DNA of 64,000 bases from assembly GCF_000429485.1 (NCBI RefSeq), contig NZ_KE386908.1:124001-188000 (forward strand). Direction: 5' to 3'. How positions within the stretch are numbered: position 1 is the first letter of the stretch; every line of letters begins with the position of its first letter. Below are positions 26,597 through 35,636 of the stretch, one piece after another. The notes under the pieces were generated by a model. It was not told where the DNA came from. It did not search any database and saw nothing but the letters and a program-made list of their open reading frames with translations. The stretch is from Aliagarivorans marinus DSM 23064. GTDB lineage: Bacteria; Pseudomonadota; Gammaproteobacteria; Enterobacterales; Celerinatantimonadaceae. A program made the translations under genes and the position numbers.

Positions 26597-26761
26597 GGCA
26601 GGAACAACTCTTGGGCAAAGCCAGAAAGGCTGACCGTTGCAGCTTAACAACCGGGTGTGGCTTCGCTCAACTTTTGCTGGTGTTTTTGCGAGGGGCGCAT
26701 CAATATGTTTCGGTCCATATGGCGTAGTTGGCGCGCACATAGCTTACATTCTGAAGCGCTG

Positions 26762-27769
26762 CTAAGCCTGGTCGGTAGGTCGTTTGGGGAGTTGCTCGCA
26801 GTCTTTAAGCTCTGCATCTCGGCAGACACAGCCAACGCTCTGGTTACGGCCTTTGGCCTTGGCTTGATAGAGGCAGCGATCGGCGGTTTCGATTAGGGCC
26901 TTGGCGGTGGTGTTGTGCTTGGGGATCACCGACACGTAGCCCACGCTGATGGTTACAATGCCCAAGTCGGTGGCGGCATGGGGCAGCTTCAGCCCCATCA
27001 GCTTTTTCCGTAGCTGCTCTGCCAGTGCGGCGGTTTGATCGGCCTTGCCAAAGGTGATGATTGCGAACTCTTCGCCGCCATAGCGACATACTGTATCGAT
27101 GCCACGGCTACAGCATTGGGACAAGGTACTTGCGACCTTTTTCAGGCATTCATCACCGGCGTAATGGCCCATGGTGTCGTTGTACAGCTTGAAGTGGTCG
27201 ATATCGCAGAGAATCAGTGAAACATAGTGAGCCTCGCGTTTGGCCAGCTCAATCATAAATTGCAGTTGGCTGTCGAACTCCCGGCGATTCTTGAGTTTGG
27301 TGAGGCAGTCGATGGAGGCGAGGTGGTAGAGCTCTTCGGTGACGGTTTCCGGCTCTATCATGCCAAACAGCAAGGTTGCTTTGCCATCGGCATCGCGCGC
27401 CACGGCCCGGGCGCGGCTGGAGAAGTACAGCACCTTGCCTAGCGCTTCATCGAAATAGGGGAAGCGATTGCAGTACTCATCATGGGTGTTGTCGATAAGC
27501 GCTTGGTACTCGGCAAACACTTTTTTAGCTTCCGCGCTGTCTTTCATGGCGATGTACTTATTAAAATCGCCAGCGATGGGGCAAGTTTGACTCACTGAAT
27601 GCTGGGTCAGTGTGGGGGCGAGGCGAAAGGTCGTGCACATGGTTGGGTTGCAATAGAACACATCGGGATTGTCTTGCAGGTCGATGATCCACCAGGACAG
27701 GTTGCCGAAGCTAAGCAGGGCCTCACACTGCCTGTAGTAATCTTCGATTCGAGCATTCGGAAACTTCAC
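26762..27769 (-). CDS. Diguanylate cyclase (GGDEF) with PAS-like N terminus
   Basis: Makes the second messenger cyclic di-GMP. 335 aa, no signal peptide or TM. Residues 1-150 look PAS-like (SWWIIDLQDNPDVFYCNPTM, FPYFDEALGKVLYFSSRARAVARDADGKA); then a GGDEF domain from about 165 with signature RYGGEEF (about 233-239). The inhibitory I-site RGID is present five residues before the signature, so the enzyme should be active and feedback-controlled. Starts with GTG. Stand-alone gene between the LacI regulator and a divergent amylase. Confidence 0.92.
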   Translation of the reverse strand: MKFPNARIEDYYRQCEALLSFGNLSWWIIDLQDNPDVFYCNPTMCTTFRLAPTLTQHSVSQTCPIAGDFNKYIAMKDSAEAKKVFAEYQALIDNTHDEYCNRFPYFDEALGKVLYFSSRARAVARDADGKATLLFGMIEPETVTEELYHLASIDCLTKLKNRREFDSQLQFMIELAKREAHYVSLILCDIDHFKLYNDTMGHYAGDECLKKVASTLSQCCSRGIDTVCRYGGEEFAIITFGKADQTAALAEQLRKKLMGLKLPHAATDLGIVTISVGYVSVIPKHNTTAKALIETADRCLYQAKAKGRNQSVGCVCRDAELKDCEQLPKRPTDQA

Positions 27770-28117
27770 GGACTAACTCTTATCCTGCTTTGCCACCCTC
27801 TGCACAATAGCTGCTCTGGCAGCGAACCTAAGGTGGCCAATGTTAAGCCTACCTGTGAAACAATAAGCGCTAAGTATAGTTAATCGGCTTTAGCCCGCTG
27901 GCATAAGGTATGTAGCCGATACGATACAGCTGGCGGATGTCTGTGGTGGCTGGTCGGGTGGTACGGGGGGAGGCTGCTTCTGCCTTGGGTGTTGCTGCTT
28001 GTCTGTACGCTGTGACTTCACAGTTATGATGTGTTTGTCACTACCTTAGTTGTTTCGTCTTATCTAATTGATTTAAATGGCAATTGGGAAAGGAAAACAA
28101 CACTAAGGAAAGGTAGA
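27770..28117. other. Intergenic region, 348 bp, divergent promoters
   Basis: Between the leftward GGDEF gene and the rightward amylase. An open frame runs upstream of the amylase start from 28031, but nothing in its first 29 codons resembles a protein family. No operator or terminator recognised. Confidence 0.45.
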
Positions 28118-29827
28118 GTGAAGACAAAAATAATCAGCCTGTTAATGGCTACCTCACTTGTTTCCTGCTCCTCGACTACGCTTGACAGCTCTCAAGAGCA
28201 AGTCAGCGTTCAAGAGCAGGTGAGAGATAATGCGGCTAGTTCCACTATTGAGAGCACTCTCCAATTGGAGAGCATCGAGATTGCCCCGCCCGCCAGCCAA
28301 CTGCCAGCGCAGTGGTGGGAGCAGGCGGTGTTCTACGAAGTATTCGTGCGCGCCTATAGCGACTCCAGCGGCGATGGGCACGGGGATTTACAGGGGCTTA
28401 TCGCCAAGCTGGACTATCTCGAAGAGTTAGGCGTCACGGGCTTGTGGTTGATGCCGGTCACCGAGAGTGAGTTCAACTCCAATGGCTACGATGTCAAAGA
28501 CCTCCGCCAGATAGAGCAAGACTACGGCAGCTTGGAGGATTTCCAGCAGCTTATCGATGAGGCGCATCAGCGCGGGATGGGAGTGATCATCGATTGGGTG
28601 GTGAATCATACCAGCAGCGCCAATCCGATCTTCCAAGATGCGCTGCGCAATCGCGATAGTCAGTATCGAGACTGGTTTATCTGGTCTGACAGAGACTTGG
28701 GCTGGGGCCGGCCATGGGATCCTGCGGCGAAGGTGTGGCACAGAACCAATGGCGGTTACTACTACGGGCTGTTTTTCGACTTCTTGCCTGACTGGAACTA
28801 CCGCAATCCTGAAGTGATCGCCTATATGAAAGACAGCGCCAAGTACTGGCTAAATATGGGCGTAGATGGCTTTCGGGTCGATGCTGCTAGTCACCTGATT
28901 GAGAACGGCGATGGGGCTCAGGAGAATCAACCCGAGAATCATGCTGTCTACCAAGAGTTCCGCGAGCTTATCGATCACTACCCAAATGCGTTTATCGTTG
29001 CCGAGGCACCATTTACCGATGACGACTACCTCGGAGACGGCAGCGACGAGTTCCACTCAGTGTTTTGCTTCAAGTGCTCGCAGATGCTGATGTCGGGGGT
29101 AAAAAACGGCAGTAAACGCGGAGTGCATGGCTTTTTAAAACGTGCCGATAGCGCCGTTGCCGGTGCCAATTATGCGACTTTGTTGTCCAACCACGACCCC
29201 TTCGCTGGCGAACGTGCTGTTACCGCCATGCGCGGAAACCACGACAAAGCGAAGCTTGCCGCTAGCTTGATGCTAACTGGCCCGGGGATCCCCTTCGTTT
29301 ACTACGGCGAAGAGATTGGTATGACCGCCATCGACCGCTCACTAGTGCCATGGGAGGATGCGGTTTCGCGTATCCCGATGCAGTGGGACGACAGCGATAA
29401 TGCAGGCTTTACGACGGCTAAGCCGTGGCGCAATATCAACCCCGACTACCGGCAGGTGAATGTTGCCCAGCAAGTGGATGACCCACAGTCGATGCTTAGC
29501 CACTACCGGCAGATGATTGCGCTGCGCAATCAACATCTGGCACTGGCCACGGGCGAGTTTGAGCTACTAGAAACTTCTGGGGAGCATAAGGCCAAAACCG
29601 TGGCCTTTGTGCGGCACAATGCTGAGCAGCGTTTGCTGGTGGTAGCGAACCTCGACGAGCAGCCGCTGGAGGTGCAGCTGAGCTTGGCTGGATCAGCCAT
29701 CGCAAGTAGTCAGCCTGAGTTTGCGCGCGATGTGCGAACTGGCGAGCGACTCGGTATCGATGCCGCCGAGTTGCAGCTTAATGCCGCATTGCCCGCTTTT
29801 GGCCTGAAGGTCTATTCGTTGGAATAG
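28118..29827 (+). CDS. GH13 alpha-amylase-family lipoprotein
   Basis: Alpha-glucan hydrolase likely anchored to a membrane by a lipid. Start taken as GTG at 28118, preceded by AGGAAAGG: this gives the lipoprotein signal MKTKIISLLMATSLVSCSS with lipobox LVSC. The mature N terminus is a Gln/Glu-rich spacer (about 20-60). The catalytic barrel begins at WWEQAVFYEVFVRAYSDSSGDG. The four GH13 regions are visible: VIIDWVVNHTS, GFRVDAASHL (nucleophile Asp, about 254), FIVAEAPF (acid/base Glu, about 296) and LLSNHDPF (Asp, about 358). The calcium-site and alpha-glucosidase-like YGEEIGM follow. A C-terminal beta domain ends the protein. Maltodextrin amylase or oligo-1,6-glucosidase activity cannot be told apart. 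Confidence 0.9.
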   Translation: MKTKIISLLMATSLVSCSSTTLDSSQEQVSVQEQVRDNAASSTIESTLQLESIEIAPPASQLPAQWWEQAVFYEVFVRAYSDSSGDGHGDLQGLIAKLDYLEELGVTGLWLMPVTESEFNSNGYDVKDLRQIEQDYGSLEDFQQLIDEAHQRGMGVIIDWVVNHTSSANPIFQDALRNRDSQYRDWFIWSDRDLGWGRPWDPAAKVWHRTNGGYYYGLFFDFLPDWNYRNPEVIAYMKDSAKYWLNMGVDGFRVDAASHLIENGDGAQENQPENHAVYQEFRELIDHYPNAFIVAEAPFTDDDYLGDGSDEFHSVFCFKCSQMLMSGVKNGSKRGVHGFLKRADSAVAGANYATLLSNHDPFAGERAVTAMRGNHDKAKLAASLMLTGPGIPFVYYGEEIGMTAIDRSLVPWEDAVSRIPMQWDDSDNAGFTTAKPWRNINPDYRQVNVAQQVDDPQSMLSHYRQMIALRNQHLALATGEFELLETSGEHKAKTVAFVRHNAEQRLLVVANLDEQPLEVQLSLAGSAIASSQPEFARDVRTGERLGIDAAELQLNAALPAFGLKVYSLE

Positions 29828-29868
29828 CTGTCGCTCTACCTTGAGGCGAGCGATGAGCACTGCAGCTT

Positions 29869-30423
29869 TTATGCTGCGGTGCTCAAGCGCTCGCGCACTA
29901 GCTCTAACAAGAACAGTTCACGCTGCACCGACAGGCCGGCTTTCGGGCTCTCTGCCAGGGTTCGCCGATTATGGGCCATCGCCTCATCGAGGCTTAGCCA
30001 AACCGGGCGCATGCCGTTGTTTAGCTCGTAGTCTTCCAACTGGGTGTCGCCGAGCTGTTCATCGATATCGCAGTAGAAGCAGTATGAGCGCATCTGCACG
30101 CTATCAAAATCGCCCTTGTACCACGGGCGCAGCTCTTCGTAGATCCCCAGTGGTACGATGTTGCGCACACCGCTCGCGCCAGTCTCTTCTTTCAGCTCTC
30201 GTTCCAGGCTCGCCTCTATCGCTTCGCCCTCATCAACGCCGCCACCGGGTAGGGTGTAATCATCGTAGCGCGCGGTATACAGCAACAGGATCTGCTCGCC
30301 GCGCAGCACGATGGCGCGGGTGGCATAGCGGGTGAAGCAACGCCCTTTGTCCTGCGCCACATCCGGATGAATGGCGGAGTTGAGTAGCGGCATCGCTGGG
30401 AGAGTTGTCACTGATTGAGGCAT
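29869..30423 (-). CDS. Nudix hydrolase
   Basis: Hydrolase of a nucleoside-diphosphate-linked substrate. The Nudix box is intact: GGGVDEGEAIEASLERELKEETGA fits GX5EX7REUXEEXGU (about residues 60-83), so catalytic Glu residues are present. About 184 aa. Substrate unknown. Start uncertain: in-frame ATGs at 30483, 30423 and 30393, none with a strong ribosome site; I take 30423. Lies 82 bp past the end of the 892-residue gene on the same strand and ends 42 bp from the convergent amylase. Confidence 0.88.
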   Translation of the reverse strand: MPQSVTTLPAMPLLNSAIHPDVAQDKGRCFTRYATRAIVLRGEQILLLYTARYDDYTLPGGGVDEGEAIEASLERELKEETGASGVRNIVPLGIYEELRPWYKGDFDSVQMRSYCFYCDIDEQLGDTQLEDYELNNGMRPVWLSLDEAMAHNRRTLAESPKAGLSVQRELFLLELVRERLSTAA

Positions 30424-30564
30424 TTGGGCACGGCTGCTTAAAATTGAAGGGAGGGATCTTAGTGAGATCTGGCTGGGAGTCAAATACTGTGTGGAGATGA
30501 CGGCATGATGGGCGGGGCGTGCCAGCGCATGTTGGGATCATGCTATGGCACGCGCCTTTGTTAC

Positions 30565-33243
30565 TTACAGCAGTATCGTTTCACCGCCCACATCGTAAGA
30601 GATGCTGGTGGTGAGAATAGGCTCGTCGCGCTGGATGATGGTCGCAATCACGATCAGTAAGATCTGAGTAGATTTAGGCAGCGTTTCTGTGACGAGGCCG
30701 GATAGTGCGCCTCGGGCATCCACAAAGTACTTCAACGCCTGAATGATCTCATCGTTATAGCCGTTGATGATATCGATGTAGCTGTTGGGGTCGCTATAGC
30801 TGAGCGTTTTTACCTCGCTCACCATTTGCTGATAACACGCTGGCACCTTAGATAGTGCTTCGGCATGCCGCAGCATTCGGGTGACCTTTAAGGGTAAGTC
30901 TGAGTACATTCTCCCAACCGGACTATATTGCGACAGCCCTTTGTCTGCAAAGGTCCTTAGCTGCACTGCGATGGAATCGGCGGTGTTGCTGTTCTCTTGA
31001 ATCGTCTTGATCTCATCTTCTCGCAGGCACATGCGGTAAAGCAGTTGTAGGGTGAGCTCGCATACCCTTGTAGGGCTGGTTGCGATGATGGTATCAATCT
31101 CTTGCTTGGAGAGGTTTACGCCGCACTCGATGCGCGAGCGTTTCGCTTGTCCGGAGGCTAATACCTCGGCGAACTTGTTCTCTACAGCGGAGAGGTTCAG
31201 CACGTCGATCAGCTTGTTATCGTTGAGTGGTGCCAAGAACTGATGCAACTCTTTGCTGCTCATCACTTTGCCATCTTCAAACTTGATCTCTACAGCGATG
31301 TTCGGTTTCGCCCCCAGTTTGATGGCAGCAAATACATCAAAGGCGCCAAGGAACTCGGTTCTTCGGGTCTCTTGCAGGGTCGTTGAGCTATCAGTGAGGG
31401 TTACATTGCTGCTAGCGGCTTGCAGTAAGCCATTACTATCTACCTTGGCGTTGGCGATATTGGCCAAGGTTCGTTGCTGGGCAAACTTAAAGTCGTCGCC
31501 CAGATTCAAGCCCAGCCCCAATGTACTTTGCGATGTGTAGGTCTCCTCGAACCAGCCTGATAGGTTGGCAACATAGGGGCTTAGCTCGCCATCTCGCAGT
31601 TCTTCGATATCAATGGGTTTGCCAAGTAGCAGGTCGGTGTAGAAGCGCTTAACCTTAGCGTGGTTGGTCTGCACTAACTCAAGGCTGAGCATCGCGCCGC
31701 GTTTGAGCGTGCGTGACTGGGCGCCATAGAGAGACAAGCCAATCTCCACCGCAGCGAGCTTTTTAAGCGTTGCATTAAACTTGCTGGCGGCTTGGTTATA
31801 GAGGGTTAGCCACTCGCCTACAAGCTCGCTAAGGGTGGCGGTGATATCTTCGCCAGCCGCATCTAATTTGGCCTTGGCACCTTCTATTTGCTGCAGTACC
31901 CGGGCAAGTTCTTCGTTCGCACCAGCGCCTGCATCGTCCGCGAGGTCTTCAATCTCTTCGTTAAGCTTGGCGTTGGCCTTAACGATTTGCTTGGCCAAGT
32001 GCTTATCCAGTTTGAGCGTTTTAATCACGGCTTCACTCAGGCCGACCGAAGCCAGCAGGCTGCTAGCTAGGCTTTTTGCTTCAGCCTCATCTGCGCTTAT
32101 CCATGCCAGGTGTTTGGAATCCAGCACCTCCAGAAGTTTGGCCTCGACGTAGTCTTTAATTGAGCTCTCTATGCCATCGCCACTGCCAATGGCCAGATTT
32201 TGCGCCACCGACAGCAGTAGGCTTGGGTCCTCATCGGCAAGCTCAGCCAAGTGCTCGGAGAGCTGCGCAGTTAGCCAGCTGCTGGGTGAGCTGTACTTGT
32301 CGATCAGGTGTTTCAGCTGCTCTGCGGCCCCTGACAGCTCGCTCAGAGCTGGTTCGAGATAGGCCTTCGCGGCTTGGTCGACCCCGCTGATTTTGATTAA
32401 TGCATCCAGGCTATAGTTCGCCCCTTTACTGGTATCGACAACTTGGTTTACTTCGATGCGCATTCCGCGCTCGGTAGGCGTAATAACCAAGTCAAAGTTG
32501 CCCTTAAACACGTACTCAGCACCAAAAGAGGCGCCGGCGTTTGCTTCAATCCCTACGGCCCTTCCAGCAGCATTCTTGCTCCATGCATAACCCAAGGTGG
32601 CTTTGCCTTTAACGCTTAGATCGCGCATTTGATTGATAATGACGCCCTCAATCCCAAAGGCTGAGTAGTGCTTGCAGAGGTTGCCGGATAGCTTGTGAAT
32701 GTCGAACAGCTCGAGCGGGGTTTTACCCAGCTTCGCAATAAGTGAAGAGAGCTTTTTATCCTCGCTGACAGAGGTGATCAGCTTAACCTTCCAATCGAGC
32801 GCGCCGCTGGCCGAAGCTTCAATGGTAAGCAGCTTTATCGGTAACTTAGCACCTGCGCCCGCCCCGATGCTTAGGTCGTAGCCGAACACCACCAAGGGCA
32901 AATTGGAGGATTTAAATGTTGGGTACTGCTCCTTATCGCTTGGCAGTACAACATCGACCAGCAACCCGGCACCAAACTTACCCGACAGCGAGTATCCTTC
33001 TGCTTGATGCTGCCACTCATCGGGTGTGAGGTTAAAGCTTGGATCGGCCTTGGCCTTAGATAGCGGAGCAAACAAGGTGGCGAATTCGTCGGCTTCGATG
33101 CCAAGCTGCTGCAATAGTTTTTGCACCTGCGGGGCCAGAAAGCCCCAAGCCTCCGATTCCGGGTCATCCATATCGAGGGCTAGGATCCCTTCAATTTTGT
33201 CGGTTAGCTCTTTTAGTGGTGCACTTATATCGAGGTTAGCCAT
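30565..33243 (-). CDS. Large protein of unknown function (892 aa)
   Basis: Not recognised. No signal peptide and no clear membrane span except a hydrophobic stretch near the C terminus (QILLIVIATII, about 868-878). Residues 85-290 alternate hydrophobic and small/polar residues with many Gly/Ala (FGAGLLVDVVLP, IGAGAGAKLPIKLL, GIEANAGASFGAEYVFKG), a pattern of long beta-strands such as a beta-sandwich or barrel. Residues 300-520 are helical and Ala/Leu/Glu-rich, coiled-coil-like. Residues 580-680 return to the beta pattern (STLGLGLNLGDDFKF, AAIKLGAKPNIAVEIKFEDGKV), and the end is helical. ATG with AAAGGA about ten bases upstream. It is directly downstream of the tRNA-Ile 3' end and looks like an accessory gene. 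Confidence 0.8.
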   Translation of the reverse strand: MANLDISAPLKELTDKIEGILALDMDDPESEAWGFLAPQVQKLLQQLGIEADEFATLFAPLSKAKADPSFNLTPDEWQHQAEGYSLSGKFGAGLLVDVVLPSDKEQYPTFKSSNLPLVVFGYDLSIGAGAGAKLPIKLLTIEASASGALDWKVKLITSVSEDKKLSSLIAKLGKTPLELFDIHKLSGNLCKHYSAFGIEGVIINQMRDLSVKGKATLGYAWSKNAAGRAVGIEANAGASFGAEYVFKGNFDLVITPTERGMRIEVNQVVDTSKGANYSLDALIKISGVDQAAKAYLEPALSELSGAAEQLKHLIDKYSSPSSWLTAQLSEHLAELADEDPSLLLSVAQNLAIGSGDGIESSIKDYVEAKLLEVLDSKHLAWISADEAEAKSLASSLLASVGLSEAVIKTLKLDKHLAKQIVKANAKLNEEIEDLADDAGAGANEELARVLQQIEGAKAKLDAAGEDITATLSELVGEWLTLYNQAASKFNATLKKLAAVEIGLSLYGAQSRTLKRGAMLSLELVQTNHAKVKRFYTDLLLGKPIDIEELRDGELSPYVANLSGWFEETYTSQSTLGLGLNLGDDFKFAQQRTLANIANAKVDSNGLLQAASSNVTLTDSSTTLQETRRTEFLGAFDVFAAIKLGAKPNIAVEIKFEDGKVMSSKELHQFLAPLNDNKLIDVLNLSAVENKFAEVLASGQAKRSRIECGVNLSKQEIDTIIATSPTRVCELTLQLLYRMCLREDEIKTIQENSNTADSIAVQLRTFADKGLSQYSPVGRMYSDLPLKVTRMLRHAEALSKVPACYQQMVSEVKTLSYSDPNSYIDIINGYNDEIIQALKYFVDARGALSGLVTETLPKSTQILLIVIATIIQRDEPILTTSISYDVGGETILL

Positions 33244-33454
33244 GTGTATAGAGTCCTTTCTTTTGAGGGAGATAGGTCTACTTACGGCGAGATATCAAGT
33301 AGTTGTGCGGTTGAAAGCGCAAGTCTTAGTATAGGTGCTAGAGCGGCCTTTAAAGGTGCTGTCTCAAACCATGCAGCTTGAGCGCTTGGACTTGCTGGAA
33401 GCTAGCTTGAAAGCTAATGCGCTACTGCAAAAGTCATGGAGCGAAATTCAGATC
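33244..33454. other. Upstream region of the 892-aa gene
   Basis: 211 bp between the start of the large gene and the tRNA-Ile terminator. It should carry the gene's promoter; I could not identify one with confidence. No partial copy of the tRNA 3' end is seen here. Confidence 0.4.
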
Positions 33455-33484
33455 AAAAAAAGGACGCTAGCTAGCGTCCTTTTC
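33455..33484 (-). terminator. Rho-independent terminator of tRNA-Ile
   Basis: Perfect 20-bp palindrome AGGACGCTAGCTAGCGTCCT (33461-33480) flanked by A and T runs. On the minus strand it lies 6-10 bp after the tRNA 3' end and is followed by T6. Confidence 0.88.
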
Positions 33485-33489
33485 AAATT

Positions 33490-33566
33490 TGGTGGCCCTT
33501 GCCCGACTTGAACGGGCGACCAAGCGATTATGAGTCGCCTGCTCTAACCAACTGAGCTAAAGGGCC
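33490..33566 (-). tRNA. ileX: tRNA-Ile (CAU anticodon, lysidine-modified type)
   Basis: 77-nt cloverleaf with encoded CCA. Acceptor GGCCCTT/AAGGGCC, D-arm GCTC/GAGC, anticodon stem GGCGA/TCGCT with loop CTCATAA, T-stem GCCCG/CGGGC. The CAU anticodon could mean Met, but the body matches E. coli tRNA-Ile2 (ileX), and ileX also adjoins rpoD there. TilS would convert the wobble C to lysidine so it reads AUA. Confidence 0.93.
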
Positions 33567-33583
33567 AGATTGTGGGGTTTCTT

Positions 33584-33622
33584 AGAAAAGAAACAGGCAG
33601 GATTATAGGGAATCCTGCCTGT
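33584..33622 (-). terminator. Rho-independent terminator of rpoD
   Basis: 12-bp perfect stem ACAGGCAGGATT/AATCCTGCCTGT with a 6-nt loop (33593-33622), followed on the minus strand by TTTCTTTTCT. It lies about 60 bp after the rpoD stop. The tRNA-Ile promoter overlaps it. Confidence 0.85.
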
Positions 33623-33630
33623 TGTGTCTA
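33602..33630 (-). promoter_or_regulatory. Sigma-70 promoter of tRNA-Ile
   Basis: Minus strand TAGACA, 17 nt, TATAAT (33625-33630 and 33602-33607): 5/6 and 6/6 to consensus with ideal spacing. Transcription would begin near 33595, about 30 nt before the tRNA 5' end. The -10 falls within the rpoD terminator hairpin. Confidence 0.75.
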
Positions 33631-33682
33631 TTGCCGATAAGTGCGTTCGCTCAAATCTTAAGCGAAGGCTAGGGCCTTGATT

Positions 33683-35512
33683 TTACTCGTCTAAGAAGCT
33701 GCGCAGTTGCTCTGAGCGGCTTGGGTGACGAAGCTTACGCAGGGCCTTGGCTTCGATCTGACGGATACGCTCACGGGTTACGTCGAACTGCTTACCTACC
33801 TCTTCGAGAGTGTGGTCAGTGTTCATGCCGATACCGAAGCGCATACGCAGTACCTTGGCTTCACGCGGGGTAAGGCCAGCCAGTACGTCTTGGGTGGCGT
33901 TCTTGAGGCTTTCACCGGTGGCTGCGTCAACAGGCATCGCCAGGGTGGTGTCCTCAATGAAGTCGCCCAGATGCGAATCTTCATCATCACCGATTGGGGT
34001 TTCCATAGAGATCGGCTCTTTGGCGATCTTCAGAACCTTACGGATCTTGTCTTCTGGCATCATCATACGTTCTGCCAGCTCGTCTGGGTTTGGCTCACGG
34101 CCCATCTCTTGTAGCATCTGACGGCTGATACGGTTGAGCTTGTTGATGGTCTCAATCATGTGTACCGGGATACGGATGGTACGTGCCTGATCGGCAATCG
34201 AGCGAGTAATCGCCTGACGGATCCACCAGGTTGCGTAGGTCGAGAACTTGTAACCACGACGGTATTCGAACTTATCCACCGCCTTCATCAGGCCGATGTT
34301 ACCTTCTTGGATCAGATCCAAGAATTGCAGGCCGCGGTTGGTGTACTTCTTGGCAATAGAGATTACCAGACGTAGGTTAGCCTCAACCATCTCTTTCTTA
34401 GCGCGGCGAGCCTTAGCTTCACCGATGCTCATGCGACGGTTGATGTCTTTGATCGAGTGAACCGACAGGCCGGTTTCTTCTTCGATCTGCTTGAGCTTGA
34501 AGATACTGCGGCGAATCTCTTCTTCCACACGCTTAAGTGCAGGCACGTGGCCTTTATCGCTCGCCAGCTCTTTGTCTAACCACTCAGAGTCGGTTTCGTT
34601 ACCAGCAAAGGCACTGACAAAGGCTTTCTTCGGCATCTTCGCTTGGTCGCAGCTTAGCTTAAGTACCAGACGCTCTTGGGTGCGCACGCGGTCCATCATG
34701 GTACGCATGCTGTCTACCAGACGGTCGAACAGTTTTGGTACCAGGCGGAAGGTGTGGAACACTTCGCTTAGCTCTTTGATCTCTTTGCGGGCTTCTTTGG
34801 ACTGGCGGCCATGTTTTTCGATGGCGGCCTGAGTAACCTCGTAGTGCTCACGCAGGGTGTCGAAGCGCTCTTTGATCAGCTCAGGGTCGAGGCCGGTATC
34901 TTCTTCTTCCTCGTCCTCGTCTTCGTCATCATCTTCGTCTTCGAGGTCTTTCTCTTCCAGCTCAGAACCTACGTGGGTCGCGGTTGGAGCGGCGGTGTCT
35001 ACCTCGTCTTCGCTGATGAAGTTACTAACGATGTCGCCAATTTTTAGCTCTTCAGCTTGGTATTGGTCGTACATCTCCAACAGGATGGAGATGGTTTCTG
35101 GGTATTCAGATACGCTGCGCTGTACTTCGTTGATGCCTTCTTCGATACGCTTGGCGATGTCGATTTCGCCTTCACGGGTTAGCAGTTCAACGGTACCCAT
35201 TTCACGCATGTACATACGTACTGGATCAGTGGTGCGGCCTAGTTCAGATTCCACCGTGGCTAGTGCCTGGGCTGCAGCTTCGGCAGCATCTTCGTCGGTG
35301 GTATTCTCAGCCAACATCATGTCATCGGTATCGGGGGCTGCTTCGAGCACCTGAATACCCATGTCGTTGATCATTTGAATGATATCTTCAACTTGATCGG
35401 AATCTACGATGTCTGCAGGCAGGTGATCGTTCACCTCTGCATAGGTTAGATAGCCTTGCTCTTTACCTTTAGCTAAAAGGATTTTGAGTTGAGACTGTGG
35501 AGTTTGTTCCAT
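33683..35512 (-). CDS. rpoD: RNA polymerase primary sigma factor (sigma-70)
   Basis: Housekeeping sigma factor, 609 aa. Region 1.1 starts [31 protein letters not shown] as in E. coli. A very acidic insert lies in the non-conserved region (about 185-212, [15 protein letters not shown]). Region 2 contains [33 protein letters not shown] for -10 recognition and melting; regions 3 and 4 follow, with the -35-binding helix-turn-helix [33 protein letters not shown]. The start is set at 35512 to match the family; an in-frame ATG three codons earlier also exists. Last gene of the rpsU-yqeY-dnaG-rpoD operon. Confidence 0.98.
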   Translation of the reverse strand: MEQTPQSQLKILLAKGKEQGYLTYAEVNDHLPADIVDSDQVEDIIQMINDMGIQVLEAAPDTDDMMLAENTTDEDAAEAAAQALATVESELGRTTDPVRMYMREMGTVELLTREGEIDIAKRIEEGINEVQRSVSEYPETISILLEMYDQYQAEELKIGDIVSNFISEDEVDTAAPTATHVGSELEEKDLEDEDDDEDEDEEEEDTGLDPELIKERFDTLREHYEVTQAAIEKHGRQSKEARKEIKELSEVFHTFRLVPKLFDRLVDSMRTMMDRVRTQERLVLKLSCDQAKMPKKAFVSAFAGNETDSEWLDKELASDKGHVPALKRVEEEIRRSIFKLKQIEEETGLSVHSIKDINRRMSIGEAKARRAKKEMVEANLRLVISIAKKYTNRGLQFLDLIQEGNIGLMKAVDKFEYRRGYKFSTYATWWIRQAITRSIADQARTIRIPVHMIETINKLNRISRQMLQEMGREPNPDELAERMMMPEDKIRKVLKIAKEPISMETPIGDDEDSHLGDFIEDTTLAMPVDAATGESLKNATQDVLAGLTPREAKVLRMRFGIGMNTDHTLEEVGKQFDVTRERIRQIEAKALRKLRHPSRSEQLRSFLDE

Positions 35513-35636
35513 AGATGTCATCCGAAGTAGATTAAGCTAGCTTTACCGATACGAAAGCGCTCGGGCGCAAACGTGCCATTCTATCAAATGTGGGTATTTT
35601 TTGCCAATTCAAGGGCCAACTAATAAGTCTTTACTG

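Noticed and set aside
34850..35354. Plus-strand Ser-rich ORF opposite rpoD
   Set aside because: Shadow of the acidic Glu/Asp stretch of sigma-70; GAN codons read in antisense give long Ser runs.
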